From contig CAZCWX010000408.1 of the NCBI GenBank assembly GCA_964502465.1, positions 1 to 12,008 on the forward strand: a DNA stretch of 12,008 nt. The letters are read 5' to 3'. Position 1 is the first letter of the stretch, and every line of letters begins with the position of its first letter. A program made the position numbers and the translations under genes. A model generated the notes under the pieces. That model did no database searches. It was not told where the DNA came from and worked only from the letters and a program-made list of their open reading frames with translations. Source of the DNA: CAZCWX01 sp964502465. Its GTDB lineage: Bacteria > Desulfobacterota > Binatia > Bin18. Shown in pieces: positions 5,482 through 12,008 of the stretch.

Positions 5482-6345
5482 CTAGCTGTTCCGTCTTCCG
5501 CCGTCCACCCGTTCCAAATATTCCTGATGATCTCGCGCTCCGTACACATACCGCTCTATATACGCCTGAAAAGCCGCCGCGCTTTTTGTCGCCTCCAGGT
5601 ATTCTCGGATATGCGCGTCATCGTGTTCGTATAATGTCCCAAAGCCACACGGGTGTGCGCCTAACGGCGCATCCGCGACAACGTCAACATCAATAGCCGG
5701 GAGAAAAGTGTCGTCCCCTGCGCCTCGACTGGTCAACTCTTTTTCGACGATTTCTTCAGTCGTAACAATGACACGCCGCGCCGCCCGCGCCATCATCAAA
5801 TCATCTCGGTGACCCGGAGTAATGGCATTGCCCCAACGGTCCGCTTTGAGCGCATGAAACGCCGTCACATCCGGACGAATTCCCTGAGCCAGAACAATCT
5901 GCTCACCCGGATTGAAGGGATTTTCGCGGACCAGAAGATCCGGACGGTGCTTGAGGATATCGCTGTGCAATAACCCGCGCACGGCAAGAAAGGGAACACC
6001 CATAGATCCAGCCTGGATCATGCTATAAAGCACACCTCAGGTGGTGTCTTTCATCTTGATGAGACCCGTCCGCAGCGCGCGTTGAAAGTTCGGCGCTGGT
6101 CCGTATGGCCCCAGTACGCACGAGCAGGTTTCATATGTTGCTACCACGCCCGCCCCAATCAGAAGATCGGCATTGAAGCCGCCACCAGTGAGCGTCACCA
6201 GTCCGAGATTCTTCACCCTCCGTTTGATCAGCTCACGCAAAAACGCCATCGGCGCATTGTCTAGAGTCGAAGTTGTTAATCCAACAAGAGCCCCGTCTTG
6301 GACAACTGCGGCGGCTTCTTCCAATGACATCAACTTGTCGCGCAT
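5482..6345 (-). CDS. Family I CoA-transferase, alpha subunit (GctA/IpdA-like), with in-frame TGA
   Basis: Read through one TGA, this frame gives 287 codons, close to the family's roughly 290-320. Codons 1-102 show the N-terminal half (MSLEEAAAVVQDGALVGL, LVTLTGGGFNADLLIGAG, GPAPNFQRALRTGLIKMKDTT). Codon 103 is TGA (6037-6039). Codons 104-287 continue without a frame change: GVLYSMIQAGSMGVPFLAVRG, NPFNPGEQIVLAQGIRPDVTAFHALKADRWGN, VIVTTEEIVEKE, and DAPLGAHPCGFG near the end. Conserved blocks on both sides and the intact beta gene downstream argue that loss is recent, or that TGA is decoded. A selenocysteine reading is possible (see the hairpin at 6005-6019). Otherwise this is a nonsense-mutated gene or a sequencing error. 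ATG 6345 has AGGA about 9 nt upstream. Restart at GTG 6033 would yield only the C-terminal part. Confidence 0.75.
6005..6019 (-). other. Hairpin 17 nt downstream of the in-frame TGA (SECIS-like candidate)
   Basis: On the coding strand, GATCCA-GGC-TGGATC forms a perfect 6-bp stem with a 3-nt loop. It can be extended by 3 bp (CAT with ATG) if one U is bulged. The loop starts 23 nt after the TGA and begins GG. Bacterial SECIS elements are described as a stem-loop with a G among the first two loop bases, about 16-37 nt from the UGA. Caution: CAG-GCT-GG encodes the conserved Q-A-G, which forces part of the stem, so chance is a serious alternative. Confidence 0.3.
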
Positions 6346-6370
6346 ACCCAGTTTCCTATGTTTTCGCCTT

Positions 6371-6405
6371 CACGTACCACGCATTACGTATCACGTGTCT
6401 CGTGT
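6371..6405. repeat. Heptameric repeat, array 4, upstream of the CoA-transferase operon
   Basis: Five 7-bp units in register, mostly (C/T)ACG(T/C)NN (for example CACGTAC, TACGTAT). The array lies 25 bp upstream of the alpha-subunit start codon, in its probable promoter or leader region. Its unit is the inverse complement of array 3. Confidence 0.65.
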
Positions 6406-6603
6406 TGTTCGCATACCTTCGAGCGGCCTTTCTCAGTGATCGTGCAGTGAAAGCTGTTGACGTGGAGGATCAGAAAACGCATGCAGGGACCTTATCACGA
6501 CCATTGGGTGATGCCCAGGGTTTTCGTTGACAAGGCACGTGCTTTCGCGAAGGATAGTAGAAAGTGTTGATCCGCTGAAGTATGACAAGCAATAGATAAT
6601 CCC
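6406..6603. other. Intergenic region between divergent genes, no gene seen
   Basis: This is the central part of the 361-bp gap between the - strand CoA-transferase operon and the + strand MFS gene. It must carry promoters for both directions, but I see no convincing -35/-10 pair, operator or RNA element. The short open frames lack ribosome binding sites and family features. Confidence 0.45.
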
Positions 6604-6684
6604 GAGTTCCGAGCAATGAGTGCTGAGATCCGAAGAGGAAGTAGCCGCCTGTCTTCACTCAGTACTTAGGACTTCGCACTCAGG
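6604..6684. repeat. Paired heptameric arrays 5a and 5b in inverted orientation
   Basis: Array 5a (6604-6631) has four units of the form GAGNNNN (for example GAGTTCC, GAGTGCT). Array 5b (6657-6684) has four units of the form ACT(C/T)NNN (for example ACTCAGT, ACTTAGG), which resemble the inverse complement of 5a. The two blocks face each other across 25 bp, could fold into an imperfect cruciform, and end 22 bp before the MFS start codon. Confidence 0.6.
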
Positions 6685-6706
6685 ATTAAAGTGCTGAAAG
6701 CCTTTT

Positions 6707-7903
6707 ATGAATCCTCTGTTTATCCTGGCCGTCGCAATTTTTTGCACCATGTTGGGAAACGGCATTGTCGTGCCGTTCCTCCCCCTTTATGCGCAGCAGT
6801 TTGGCGTGGCTAGTTTGGGAGCGGGTATTTTGTTTAGCGCTCATTCCGCTCCTCGCACCTTTCTCTTGCCTTTCATTGGTTCAGCGTCAGACCGAATCGG
6901 CAGGCGGGCGTTTCTCCTCGCGGGTGTTCTCTTTTATGCGATTTCGTCGGTGGCTTTTTTGTTGGCGACTAGCATGATGATGCTGCTCTTGGTCATGGCC
7001 GTGCAAGGCATTGCGACGGCGATGGTGCAGCCAGTGGCCCTGGCCTATGTCGGCGACCTCACGCCTAAAGGGAAAGAAGGCTCCTACTCTGGCTATATCA
7101 ATACTGCGTTTCTCGGCGGCGTCGCCGGCGGACCAATACTCGGCGGCGTCATTACAGATCTGTTCAACATGCAAGCAAGCTTCCTGACGCTTGGAGCGCT
7201 GAGCTTGTTTGCTTTTGTCTTGATGTTCTTTGGGTTGCCTGACACCCCGAGGCATACTTCCTCGGCGAAGGCGCTGGTCCCACCGTTACGAGAAGTGTTT
7301 TCCTGCCGTCCGCTCCTTGGAGTTGCTTGTTATCGCCTTGGGTATGCGTTCGCCAGTACGATCACCTGGGTATTCGTTCCGCTCTTGGCGGCGCGCCTGT
7401 TGCCGCTGAAAACCGCGCAGATCGGCGCGCTAATTTCTCTCAACGTGTTGGTCAGTGCAGTGCTTCAGGCTCCGTGTGGCCGGCTAGCGGACCGAATGAG
7501 CAAGGCAACCCTCGTTACCATTGGGGGAGTCATTAGCGCCGTGGCGTTCAGCGCGTTCCCTCTGGCCAGCAGCTTTTGGCAGTTACTCATTCTCAGTGTG
7601 ATCACCGGCGCGGCGACTGGTATCGCCTTTCCGGCTCATACCGCTTTGGCGATGGAAAATGCTCGCGGCCTCGGCATGGGAATGGCAATGAGCTTATTGT
7701 TGACTGTTCATAGTCTGGGGATGACGGTCTGTCCCATCCTCTTCGGGTTCATTGCCGACTATTGGGGCATGAGTGGCGCCTTCTACGGCGGTGGTTTGCT
7801 ATGCGCACTGACGACGGGCGCCTGTTATGTTCTCACCAGCACGCCGTCAGTGGAGCTTCAAGAGCTAAAAACAGGAGAGAGAGAATCAGCAGTAGCGGAT
7901 TAG
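6707..7903 (+). CDS. MFS transporter, DHA1-type 12-TM exporter
   Basis: A 398-aa integral inner-membrane protein with the hydrophobicity pattern of 12 transmembrane helices in two halves joined by a polar loop around residues 180-200. Motif A of the major facilitator superfamily is visible between helices 2 and 3 as GSASDRIGRR (58-67), with the key Asp62 and Arg63. The antiporter motif C is FLGGVAGGPILGG (135-147) in helix 5. The repeated half has GRLADRMSKA at the position equivalent to motif A. These point to a drug:H+ antiporter-1-like exporter; the substrate cannot be read from sequence. ATG 6707 begins the first helix, but the ribosome binding site is weak (GAAAG). It is divergent from the CoA-transferase operon and convergent with the histidine kinase gene. 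Confidence 0.93.
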   Translation: MNPLFILAVAIFCTMLGNGIVVPFLPLYAQQFGVASLGAGILFSAHSAPRTFLLPFIGSASDRIGRRAFLLAGVLFYAISSVAFLLATSMMMLLLVMAVQGIATAMVQPVALAYVGDLTPKGKEGSYSGYINTAFLGGVAGGPILGGVITDLFNMQASFLTLGALSLFAFVLMFFGLPDTPRHTSSAKALVPPLREVFSCRPLLGVACYRLGYAFASTITWVFVPLLAARLLPLKTAQIGALISLNVLVSAVLQAPCGRLADRMSKATLVTIGGVISAVAFSAFPLASSFWQLLILSVITGAATGIAFPAHTALAMENARGLGMGMAMSLLLTVHSLGMTVCPILFGFIADYWGMSGAFYGGGLLCALTTGACYVLTSTPSVELQELKTGERESAVAD

Positions 7904-7979
7904 TCATGAATACGCCGCGTTCATTCCTGGTGAATGTTCATTTCAGTTGGACACTTGTGCGCTCCTCGCTCTGTCTCGA

Positions 7980-8013
7980 CAGGCGGAACACGTGATTCTT
8001 TCCTTTCCGCCTG
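7980..8013. terminator. Hairpin between convergent MFS and histidine kinase genes
   Basis: CAGGCGGAA (7980-7988) and TTCCGCCTG (8005-8013) form a perfect 9-bp stem around a 16-nt loop. It lies 76 bp after the MFS stop and 148 bp beyond the kinase stop, the expected place for a bidirectional terminator between converging genes. No U tract follows on either strand, which weakens the call. The rest of 7904-8161 shows only a 10-bp palindrome CACCATGGTG (8082-8091). Confidence 0.4.
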
Positions 8014-8161
8014 GCCGAGAGAACGGTTCGTGAGCTGACCAGATCAGGTGCTTGTCGTCTGCTGCAGGACAACGCACCGAGCACCATGGTGGCAGGTGAG
8101 GGGCATCTCATGATACGAGGAGGGCCTCTCCATAGCGGGAAACATGAACACCTTCGCTGAC

Positions 8162-10123
8162 TTAGCGGTTCTGAGCGACAGTCTCCTCAGCGGGCTGCGC
8201 TTTCTCCGCTTCTCGTGGAGACGACATTGTGGGGATCCACACCCAGAACGTCGAACCTCGGCCTATCTTACTGTTGACAGAGATCTTGCCACCCAATACG
8301 TCTAACAATCGCTTCACGATGTACAGCCCCAGTCCCGTGCCTCCATACTGGCGAGTGGGTGCGCTATCAAGTTGCTGAAAGGGCTCAAAAATGACCCGCT
8401 GTGCTTCATGGGGAATTCCTATCCCAGTATCCTCCACCGTAATTTCCACTCCACCGTCACGAGCGGCTGCCACTATCGTCACCCTTCCCTGTGCGGTGAA
8501 TTTCACCGCGTTGCCAATGAGATTCTTGAGCACGATCTTCAATTTTCCTGGATCAGTGTGCACCAACGGCAGCGGCTCATCCACCTGCCAGACAAACTCA
8601 AGGCCAGATTGCTCCCGCAGCCCCTGCGTGTCGTCCGTGATCTGGGTAAAAAGGTCTTGCACGTTGACCTCTTTAACCTCTACGGGCAACCGTCCTGCTT
8701 CTAATCGACTGACATCGAGCACAGCCGTGATAAGATCCAGGAGTTCATGCGCGTTGCGGTCGATGCGGTGCAAGACTTCGAGACGTTCTGCCTCGGGATA
8801 GTCTGGTCCCTCTTCCAGCAGGATAGAGATGTATCCCATGATAACGCTGAGGGGAGTACGGAGTTCATGCGACATGGTAGCCAAGAACTCTGATTTTGCT
8901 CGATTGGCGGCTTCAGCGGCCTCTTTTGCCTGCCGCAAGGCCTCCTCTGCGCGCTTTCGCTCCGTGATGTCCCGAGCGATACCTTGGATGCCAAGAGGTT
9001 GTCCTTCGCGGGTCATCAGTCGCGTGTGCAGCTCTAACGCTACCCGCTGTCCATCTTTCGTCAGGATTTCTAGCTCATAGGGTGGGGGGGTCTCACCCGC
9101 GAGTTGTCGAGCGGTCATCTGATTGGCCAGCTCGAGGTGCTCTGACACGACGACTTGGGAGATGTGCATCTGCAACGCTTCGGCCCGTGTGTAGCCGCTG
9201 AGCTGCTCCGCCGTTCGGTTAATCGACGTGAAATTGCCCTGCAAATCATGGGTGTAGATGATATCATTAGCATTCTCAAAGAGATCTCGATAGCGCGCCT
9301 CACTCTCCCGGAGCGCCGCTTCTCGCTCTCGATGATCCACATATAACCGTAAAAGATCCGCTACAGAGTCCAGGAGTTGTTGTTCTTCTGCCATAAACGG
9401 GTTGCTCGCAAGGTGGGGTAGCTGCATACGATAGCAAACCTCCAGCGTCCCGCAGGTCCCGCTGCTCGTCGTAAACGCTGCCTTTTGGTGCCACGGCGTG
9501 ACCGCAAAGTGCGGTGTCGCACATTCCACATTGCCTACACGGAGGCGGATGATAATCTGTTCGGGGTATTGCCAGGCGGCAGGCAGCAGCGTCGTCAATT
9601 CACGGAGCGCCGCAGGTATGGGCTGCCGGGAATCTTGTAGCAGTCGTGCCGCTCGGTGGAGGGTCGTCAGTTCTTTCACACGCTCCTGCAGTGTGGCGGT
9701 GCGCTCCGCTACCCGTGCTTCCAGGGCGACGTTTGCCCGGCGCAGCCGTGCTGTGACTTGGCGCCAGACTGCGATCAGTACACTGAAAAGACACGCCACA
9801 GCACCAAAGATTCCGAGCCGCATGGGGTGGGTAATCGGCAGCATCACCACGTAGGTCGGCGGGAGCACAAATGAATGGAGAACGAACAGCGAACCGGCAG
9901 TAGCCACCAGTCCTGGCCCGAGCCCGCCATACGTCGCACTGACGCAGACTGCCACGAGAAAGAAAAGCCCAGGAATCGGAGCATAGAGGGGGCTGAGTGC
10001 CCATGTCGCGAGCAGAGCGAGAGCCGTGCTGCCAATTACCATGCCGTAGCGAGGCAAGAGGGCGCCCTTGTTGTCCAGTGCCTTTCCTGCCGAATCTCCC
10101 TGCGTTTCCCCGACATTATTCAT
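8162..10123 (-). CDS. Membrane-bound PAS sensor histidine kinase
   Basis: A 653-aa sensor kinase. Residues about 25-120 hold several hydrophobic helices in a DUF4118/KdpD-like arrangement (ATYGGLGPGLVAT, PPTYVV). A helical linker follows (121-160), then a divergent GAF-like region (160-265; GTLEVCYRMQLP). Next are a PAS domain (about 270-395; ARYRDLFENANDIIYTHD, ending GIARDITERK) and a HisKA dimerisation domain with the phospho-acceptor His419 in SHELRTPL. The C-terminus is a HATPase_c domain with N box LKNLIGNAVKFT (Asn534/Asn538), G1 box DTGIGIP (565), F box FEPFQQ and G2 box GGTGLGL (594). All motifs needed for autophosphorylation are present. There is no receiver domain and no response regulator gene next to it, so it is an orphan within this window. 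ATG 10123 is preceded by AGAGG. Signal unknown. Confidence 0.95.
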   Translation of the reverse strand: MNNVGETQGDSAGKALDNKGALLPRYGMVIGSTALALLATWALSPLYAPIPGLFFLVAVCVSATYGGLGPGLVATAGSLFVLHSFVLPPTYVVMLPITHPMRLGIFGAVACLFSVLIAVWRQVTARLRRANVALEARVAERTATLQERVKELTTLHRAARLLQDSRQPIPAALRELTTLLPAAWQYPEQIIIRLRVGNVECATPHFAVTPWHQKAAFTTSSGTCGTLEVCYRMQLPHLASNPFMAEEQQLLDSVADLLRLYVDHREREAALRESEARYRDLFENANDIIYTHDLQGNFTSINRTAEQLSGYTRAEALQMHISQVVVSEHLELANQMTARQLAGETPPPYELEILTKDGQRVALELHTRLMTREGQPLGIQGIARDITERKRAEEALRQAKEAAEAANRAKSEFLATMSHELRTPLSVIMGYISILLEEGPDYPEAERLEVLHRIDRNAHELLDLITAVLDVSRLEAGRLPVEVKEVNVQDLFTQITDDTQGLREQSGLEFVWQVDEPLPLVHTDPGKLKIVLKNLIGNAVKFTAQGRVTIVAAARDGGVEITVEDTGIGIPHEAQRVIFEPFQQLDSAPTRQYGGTGLGLYIVKRLLDVLGGKISVNSKIGRGSTFWVWIPTMSSPREAEKAQPAEETVAQNR

Positions 10124-10489
10124 GGTCTGAACCTCTATGGACTGGGTTGTGCATCAGGAGCGGCAGGCGAGGGACGTGGGCGAACACAATTAGTCAGCAG
10201 AAAGGACAGAAGAAAAGAGCGCGGCATGAGTGTTCTATGTGCAGATACCTCCCTATCATGTCAAGCGTGATGCCTATAGAATACGCCGCCCACGGCAGCG
10301 CTGTGGCCGACGCCAGAGGACGATGGCACTCTCCGTGCTCTGCGCGCAGGCAAAGCGGCGTCACAGCCGCCGCAGTCCAAAGAAGAGCAGACCACTCGCA
10401 AATTTATGCGACACGACACTCACCCAGAAATTGTCTGATTCCTATAGAGAAAAGCAGTGATAACATCGTCCCGCTAGGACCTGGTACCA
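10124..10489. other. 366-bp intergenic gap, no gene seen
   Basis: This gap lies between the - strand acetyltransferase and the - strand kinase and should hold the kinase promoter. Open frames on the + strand have no ribosome binding site and look like random translation. I found no tRNA, array or clear inverted repeat. The next element rightward is a hairpin inside the 3' end of the acetyltransferase frame. Confidence 0.5.
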
Positions 10490-11185
10490 TCACGAGGATG
10501 TTGAACGGTAGCCTAAACGCCGTGCGTACCTGGCAGTTCTCAGCACGTTGATCCACCGACATCTGTGGGGTGTCGGTTTGCCCTTCATATAGCACCACCA
10601 GGTGCGCGGTCCGGGAGTTCCTTGCGGATACAGGCACCAGTGGCGCAGGAATACCTCGCGTTGCATGCCGATCTTCTCCAGCACGCGCGCTGAGGCTATG
10701 TTCTCGACGGCACACACCGCCCAAACCTGACGGATAGCAGGTTGTGCCAGCGCCCAGTCAGTCAAGGCGCGTACTGCCTCAGTGGCAATGCCCTGCCCCC
10801 AGTGGGCGCGCGCGATCACGTACCCAAGGTCGGCTTGATGGCCTCTCATCCGCAGTTCAGCCATGCCAAGCGGCAGACCGTCTGTCTTCCGGGTAATAAT
10901 CCAGGAAAATGCCGTCTCTTGTTCCCACGCTCTGACACGGTGACGTGCGTAGTCACGAGTGGTTTCGATGGTTTGAGGTGGGGACCACTCTAAATACCTG
11001 GTGACTTCGGGATCGTGGGCGTATTCCGTGAAGATCGCCGTAACCTCATCTACGGTCGGAGGTTGCAAACGCAGACGGGGTGTTTCGACAATCGTTGGTG
11101 GCTTCAGCTTTCCGCTCCTCTGCCTTGTCTCTCTATCTCTATTTCGTCTCTCTGTCTCTGTCTCATCTCTCTGTCTCCTCCTCAA
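10490..11185 (-). CDS. GNAT acetyltransferase, RimJ/RimL-like
   Basis: The frame is 231 codons from a TTG; the family core is about residues 27-203. It opens with IVETPRLRLQPPTVDEV, typical of RimJ/RimL-type N-acetyltransferases (Acetyltransf_3). It contains WIITRKTDGLPLGMAELR and the acetyl-CoA-binding motif LGYVIARAHWGQGIATEA (120-137, core Q-x-x-G-x-A type). The second conserved block is ENIASARVLEKIGM (161-174). The start is uncertain: residues 1-26 are encoded by a purine-rich low-complexity run with no ATG or GTG in frame, and AGGAGG lies immediately after the TTG rather than before it. The C-terminus runs about 28 residues past the usual end, through a hairpin (10555-10577), as if the original stop was lost. 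The TTG overlaps the upstream hydrolase stop (TTGA), suggesting co-transcription. Substrate unknown. Confidence 0.82.
   Translation of the reverse strand: MRRRQRDETETERRNRDRETRQRSGKLKPPTIVETPRLRLQPPTVDEVTAIFTEYAHDPEVTRYLEWSPPQTIETTRDYARHRVRAWEQETAFSWIITRKTDGLPLGMAELRMRGHQADLGYVIARAHWGQGIATEAVRALTDWALAQPAIRQVWAVCAVENIASARVLEKIGMQREVFLRHWCLYPQGTPGPRTWWCYMKGKPTPHRCRWINVLRTARYARRLGYRSTSS
10555..10577. terminator. Hairpin at the 3' end of the acetyltransferase domain
   Basis: ACCGACA (10555-10561) and TGTCGGT (10571-10577) form a 7-bp stem with a 9-nt loop, directly after the codons for the last conserved acetyltransferase residues. The present frame reads through it. It resembles the place of a former terminator beyond a lost stop codon. 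No U tract follows on the - strand. Confidence 0.3.
11126..11178. repeat. Pyrimidine-rich hexamer-like simple repeat
   Basis: About 53 bp of nearly pure pyrimidine on the + strand, built from units such as TCTCTG and TCTCTA. On the coding strand it is GA-rich and would encode the Arg/Glu-rich N-terminus of the acetyltransferase frame. It shares CTCTGTCTCTGTCTC with the gap between the CoA-transferase genes. Confidence 0.65.
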
Positions 11186-11991
11186 GTGTTTATCTCAGTC
11201 TTCCCGTCTCCTGCAGGCCGTTTGTTCAACCAGTCGAGCACGATACGATTGAACTCTTCAGGCTTCTCGATGTTCGCGAGGCAGCCAGTGTGCGGGATGA
11301 CGATCCTTCTGGCGTCGGGAATCCCACGCTGGAGCATCTCCATGATGACCCGCAGATCGTGATTGACGGTGTCCCCAGTGACAATCAGGGTTGGCGTGCG
11401 AATGGTCGGTAACACACTCAACGCCGGAGGATCAAACGCTAAGAGCAGCGCCCCAAAGTCCACACCGTAGATGGGGAAATTGTCCGACAACATGCCTTCC
11501 AGGCGCTGGCGCGTGGCGGCGTTATCTTTCAGCCGGCGGCCGAGCGTCGGATCATTCATGTATAATTCAATCAGCCGGGGAGCGTTACCGGACTGCGCAA
11601 GGGCATGCCAGGTCTGTGCCCACGACGCAGTGGCCTTCGAGTAACGGAACCCGTGTAGCATCGGCGCTACCACCACAAGCCGGTCCACCATCTCAGGATG
11701 TTCGGGCGCAAAGTCTATGGCGACTCCTCCGCCCACGAGAGAACCCAGCAACACGGCTTTCTTAATGTGGAGAAAGGTGAGGAGGTGATGGAGGTCATCC
11801 ACCAGAGAGAACGGCTCTCGTGGCGGCGTCGATTGACCCCAGCCGCGGAAATCATAGCGAATGACCTGATAGTGAGCGGCGAACGCTGTGACTTGGTCGT
11901 CCCACATGCGTCGGTCCAGAATGCCGTCGTTGAGCAAGACCAGTGCTGGCCCCGTGCCGTGAGTTTCATAGGATATATGTATGCCATTCAC
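11182..11991 (-). CDS. Alpha/beta-hydrolase-fold protein with degenerate active site, 5' end probably beyond window
   Basis: The visible 269 residues follow the alpha/beta-hydrolase fold: NGIHISYETHGTGPALVLL, MWDDQVTAFAAHYQVIRYDFRGWGQS, then VLLGSLVGGGVAIDFA at the nucleophile elbow, TLIVTGDTV, and IPHTGCLANIEKPEEFN near the end. The active site looks dead. The elbow G-x-S-x-G reads G83-S-L-V-G87, with Leu at the Ser position. The usual His before the LANIE-like segment is Cys237, and the G-x-x-D acid position is Val209. The oxyanion HG is ND at 21-22. GTG 11991 is the last possible start inside the window, but the upstream codons stay open to the edge and read SGIAA before VNGI. This is a common N-terminal pattern of the family, so the true start probably lies outside. 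The gene overlaps the acetyltransferase gene by 4 bp. Confidence 0.85.
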   Translation of the reverse strand: MNGIHISYETHGTGPALVLLNDGILDRRMWDDQVTAFAAHYQVIRYDFRGWGQSTPPREPFSLVDDLHHLLTFLHIKKAVLLGSLVGGGVAIDFAPEHPEMVDRLVVVAPMLHGFRYSKATASWAQTWHALAQSGNAPRLIELYMNDPTLGRRLKDNAATRQRLEGMLSDNFPIYGVDFGALLLAFDPPALSVLPTIRTPTLIVTGDTVNHDLRVIMEMLQRGIPDARRIVIPHTGCLANIEKPEEFNRIVLDWLNKRPAGDGKTEINT

Positions 11992-12008
11992 TGCCGCAAT
12001 CCCTGACA

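Noticed and set aside
5482..6033. The 3' part of the alpha subunit as an independent gene starting at GTG 6033
   Set aside because: The GTG lies inside the family's conserved region, two codons after the TGA, with no ribosome binding site; it is better seen as the continuation of the upstream frame.
5374..6405. Possible CRISPR or transposon with the inverse heptad arrays as ends
   Set aside because: The units are 7 bp without spacers, and the enclosed gene is a CoA-transferase subunit with no transposase nearby; the arrays resemble the other heptads in the window.
8082..8091. 10-bp palindrome CACCATGGTG as an operator
   Set aside because: A single short palindrome far from any start codon is expected by chance in a window this size.
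10404..10436. Ten-codon M-R-H-D-T-H-P-E-I-V peptide resembling the N-terminus of CsoR/FrmR regulators
   Set aside because: It stops after ten codons and no continuation in any frame resembles the family; too short to call a remnant.

Overview
This 12-kb window looks like chromosomal DNA from an uncultivated, GC-moderate Gram-negative-type bacterium. The exported proteins have ordinary signal peptides, the transcription factor is an OmpR-type winged helix, and the intergenic DNA is rich in heptameric tandem repeats and dispersed inverted repeats. My impression is an Entotheonella/Tectomicrobia-, Binatota- or deltaproteobacterium-like lineage. That is an inference from gene style only; there is no rRNA, ribosomal protein or other phylogenetic marker here.

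Left part (1-3806, + strand). After a 287-bp leader with heptad repeats and two copies of an operator-like palindrome come four tandem paralogues (288-2119) of a small secreted four-cysteine protein family I cannot name. The signal peptides alternate A-B-A-B and a 5' leader block is shared by the two B genes, so the cluster probably arose by duplication of a two-gene cassette. Signal peptides and ribosome binding regions are well conserved while the mature parts have diverged strongly. Next are a single-pass membrane-anchored coiled-coil protein (2224-2811) and a secreted DUF3455 protein (3153-3806). A 92-bp dispersed repeat lies just before the DUF3455 gene and a 65-bp inverted repeat just after it.

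Middle (3807-7903). A gene-poor stretch leads to a fragment of an OmpR-type DNA-binding domain (4318-4572) that lacks its wing. On the - strand lies a two-gene family I CoA-transferase operon: alpha subunit 6345-5482, beta subunit 5363-4608. The alpha frame is interrupted by one in-frame TGA at codon 103, and a hairpin with a GG-starting loop sits 23 nt downstream. This is either a recent nonsense mutation or a selenocysteine codon. The beta subunit lacks an obvious canonical catalytic glutamate. A 12-TM DHA1-type MFS exporter (6707-7903, + strand) follows.

Right part (7904-12008, - strand). A membrane-bound PAS sensor histidine kinase (8162-10123) has no adjacent response regulator. Upstream of it lie a GNAT acetyltransferase and an alpha/beta-hydrolase-fold protein, overlapping by 4 bp. 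The hydrolase appears to have lost its Ser, Asp and His catalytic positions, and its true start is probably beyond the window edge.

The parts do not form one obvious pathway. The best leads are the secreted paralogue cluster, the TGA-containing CoA-transferase alpha gene and the apparently catalytically dead hydrolase.
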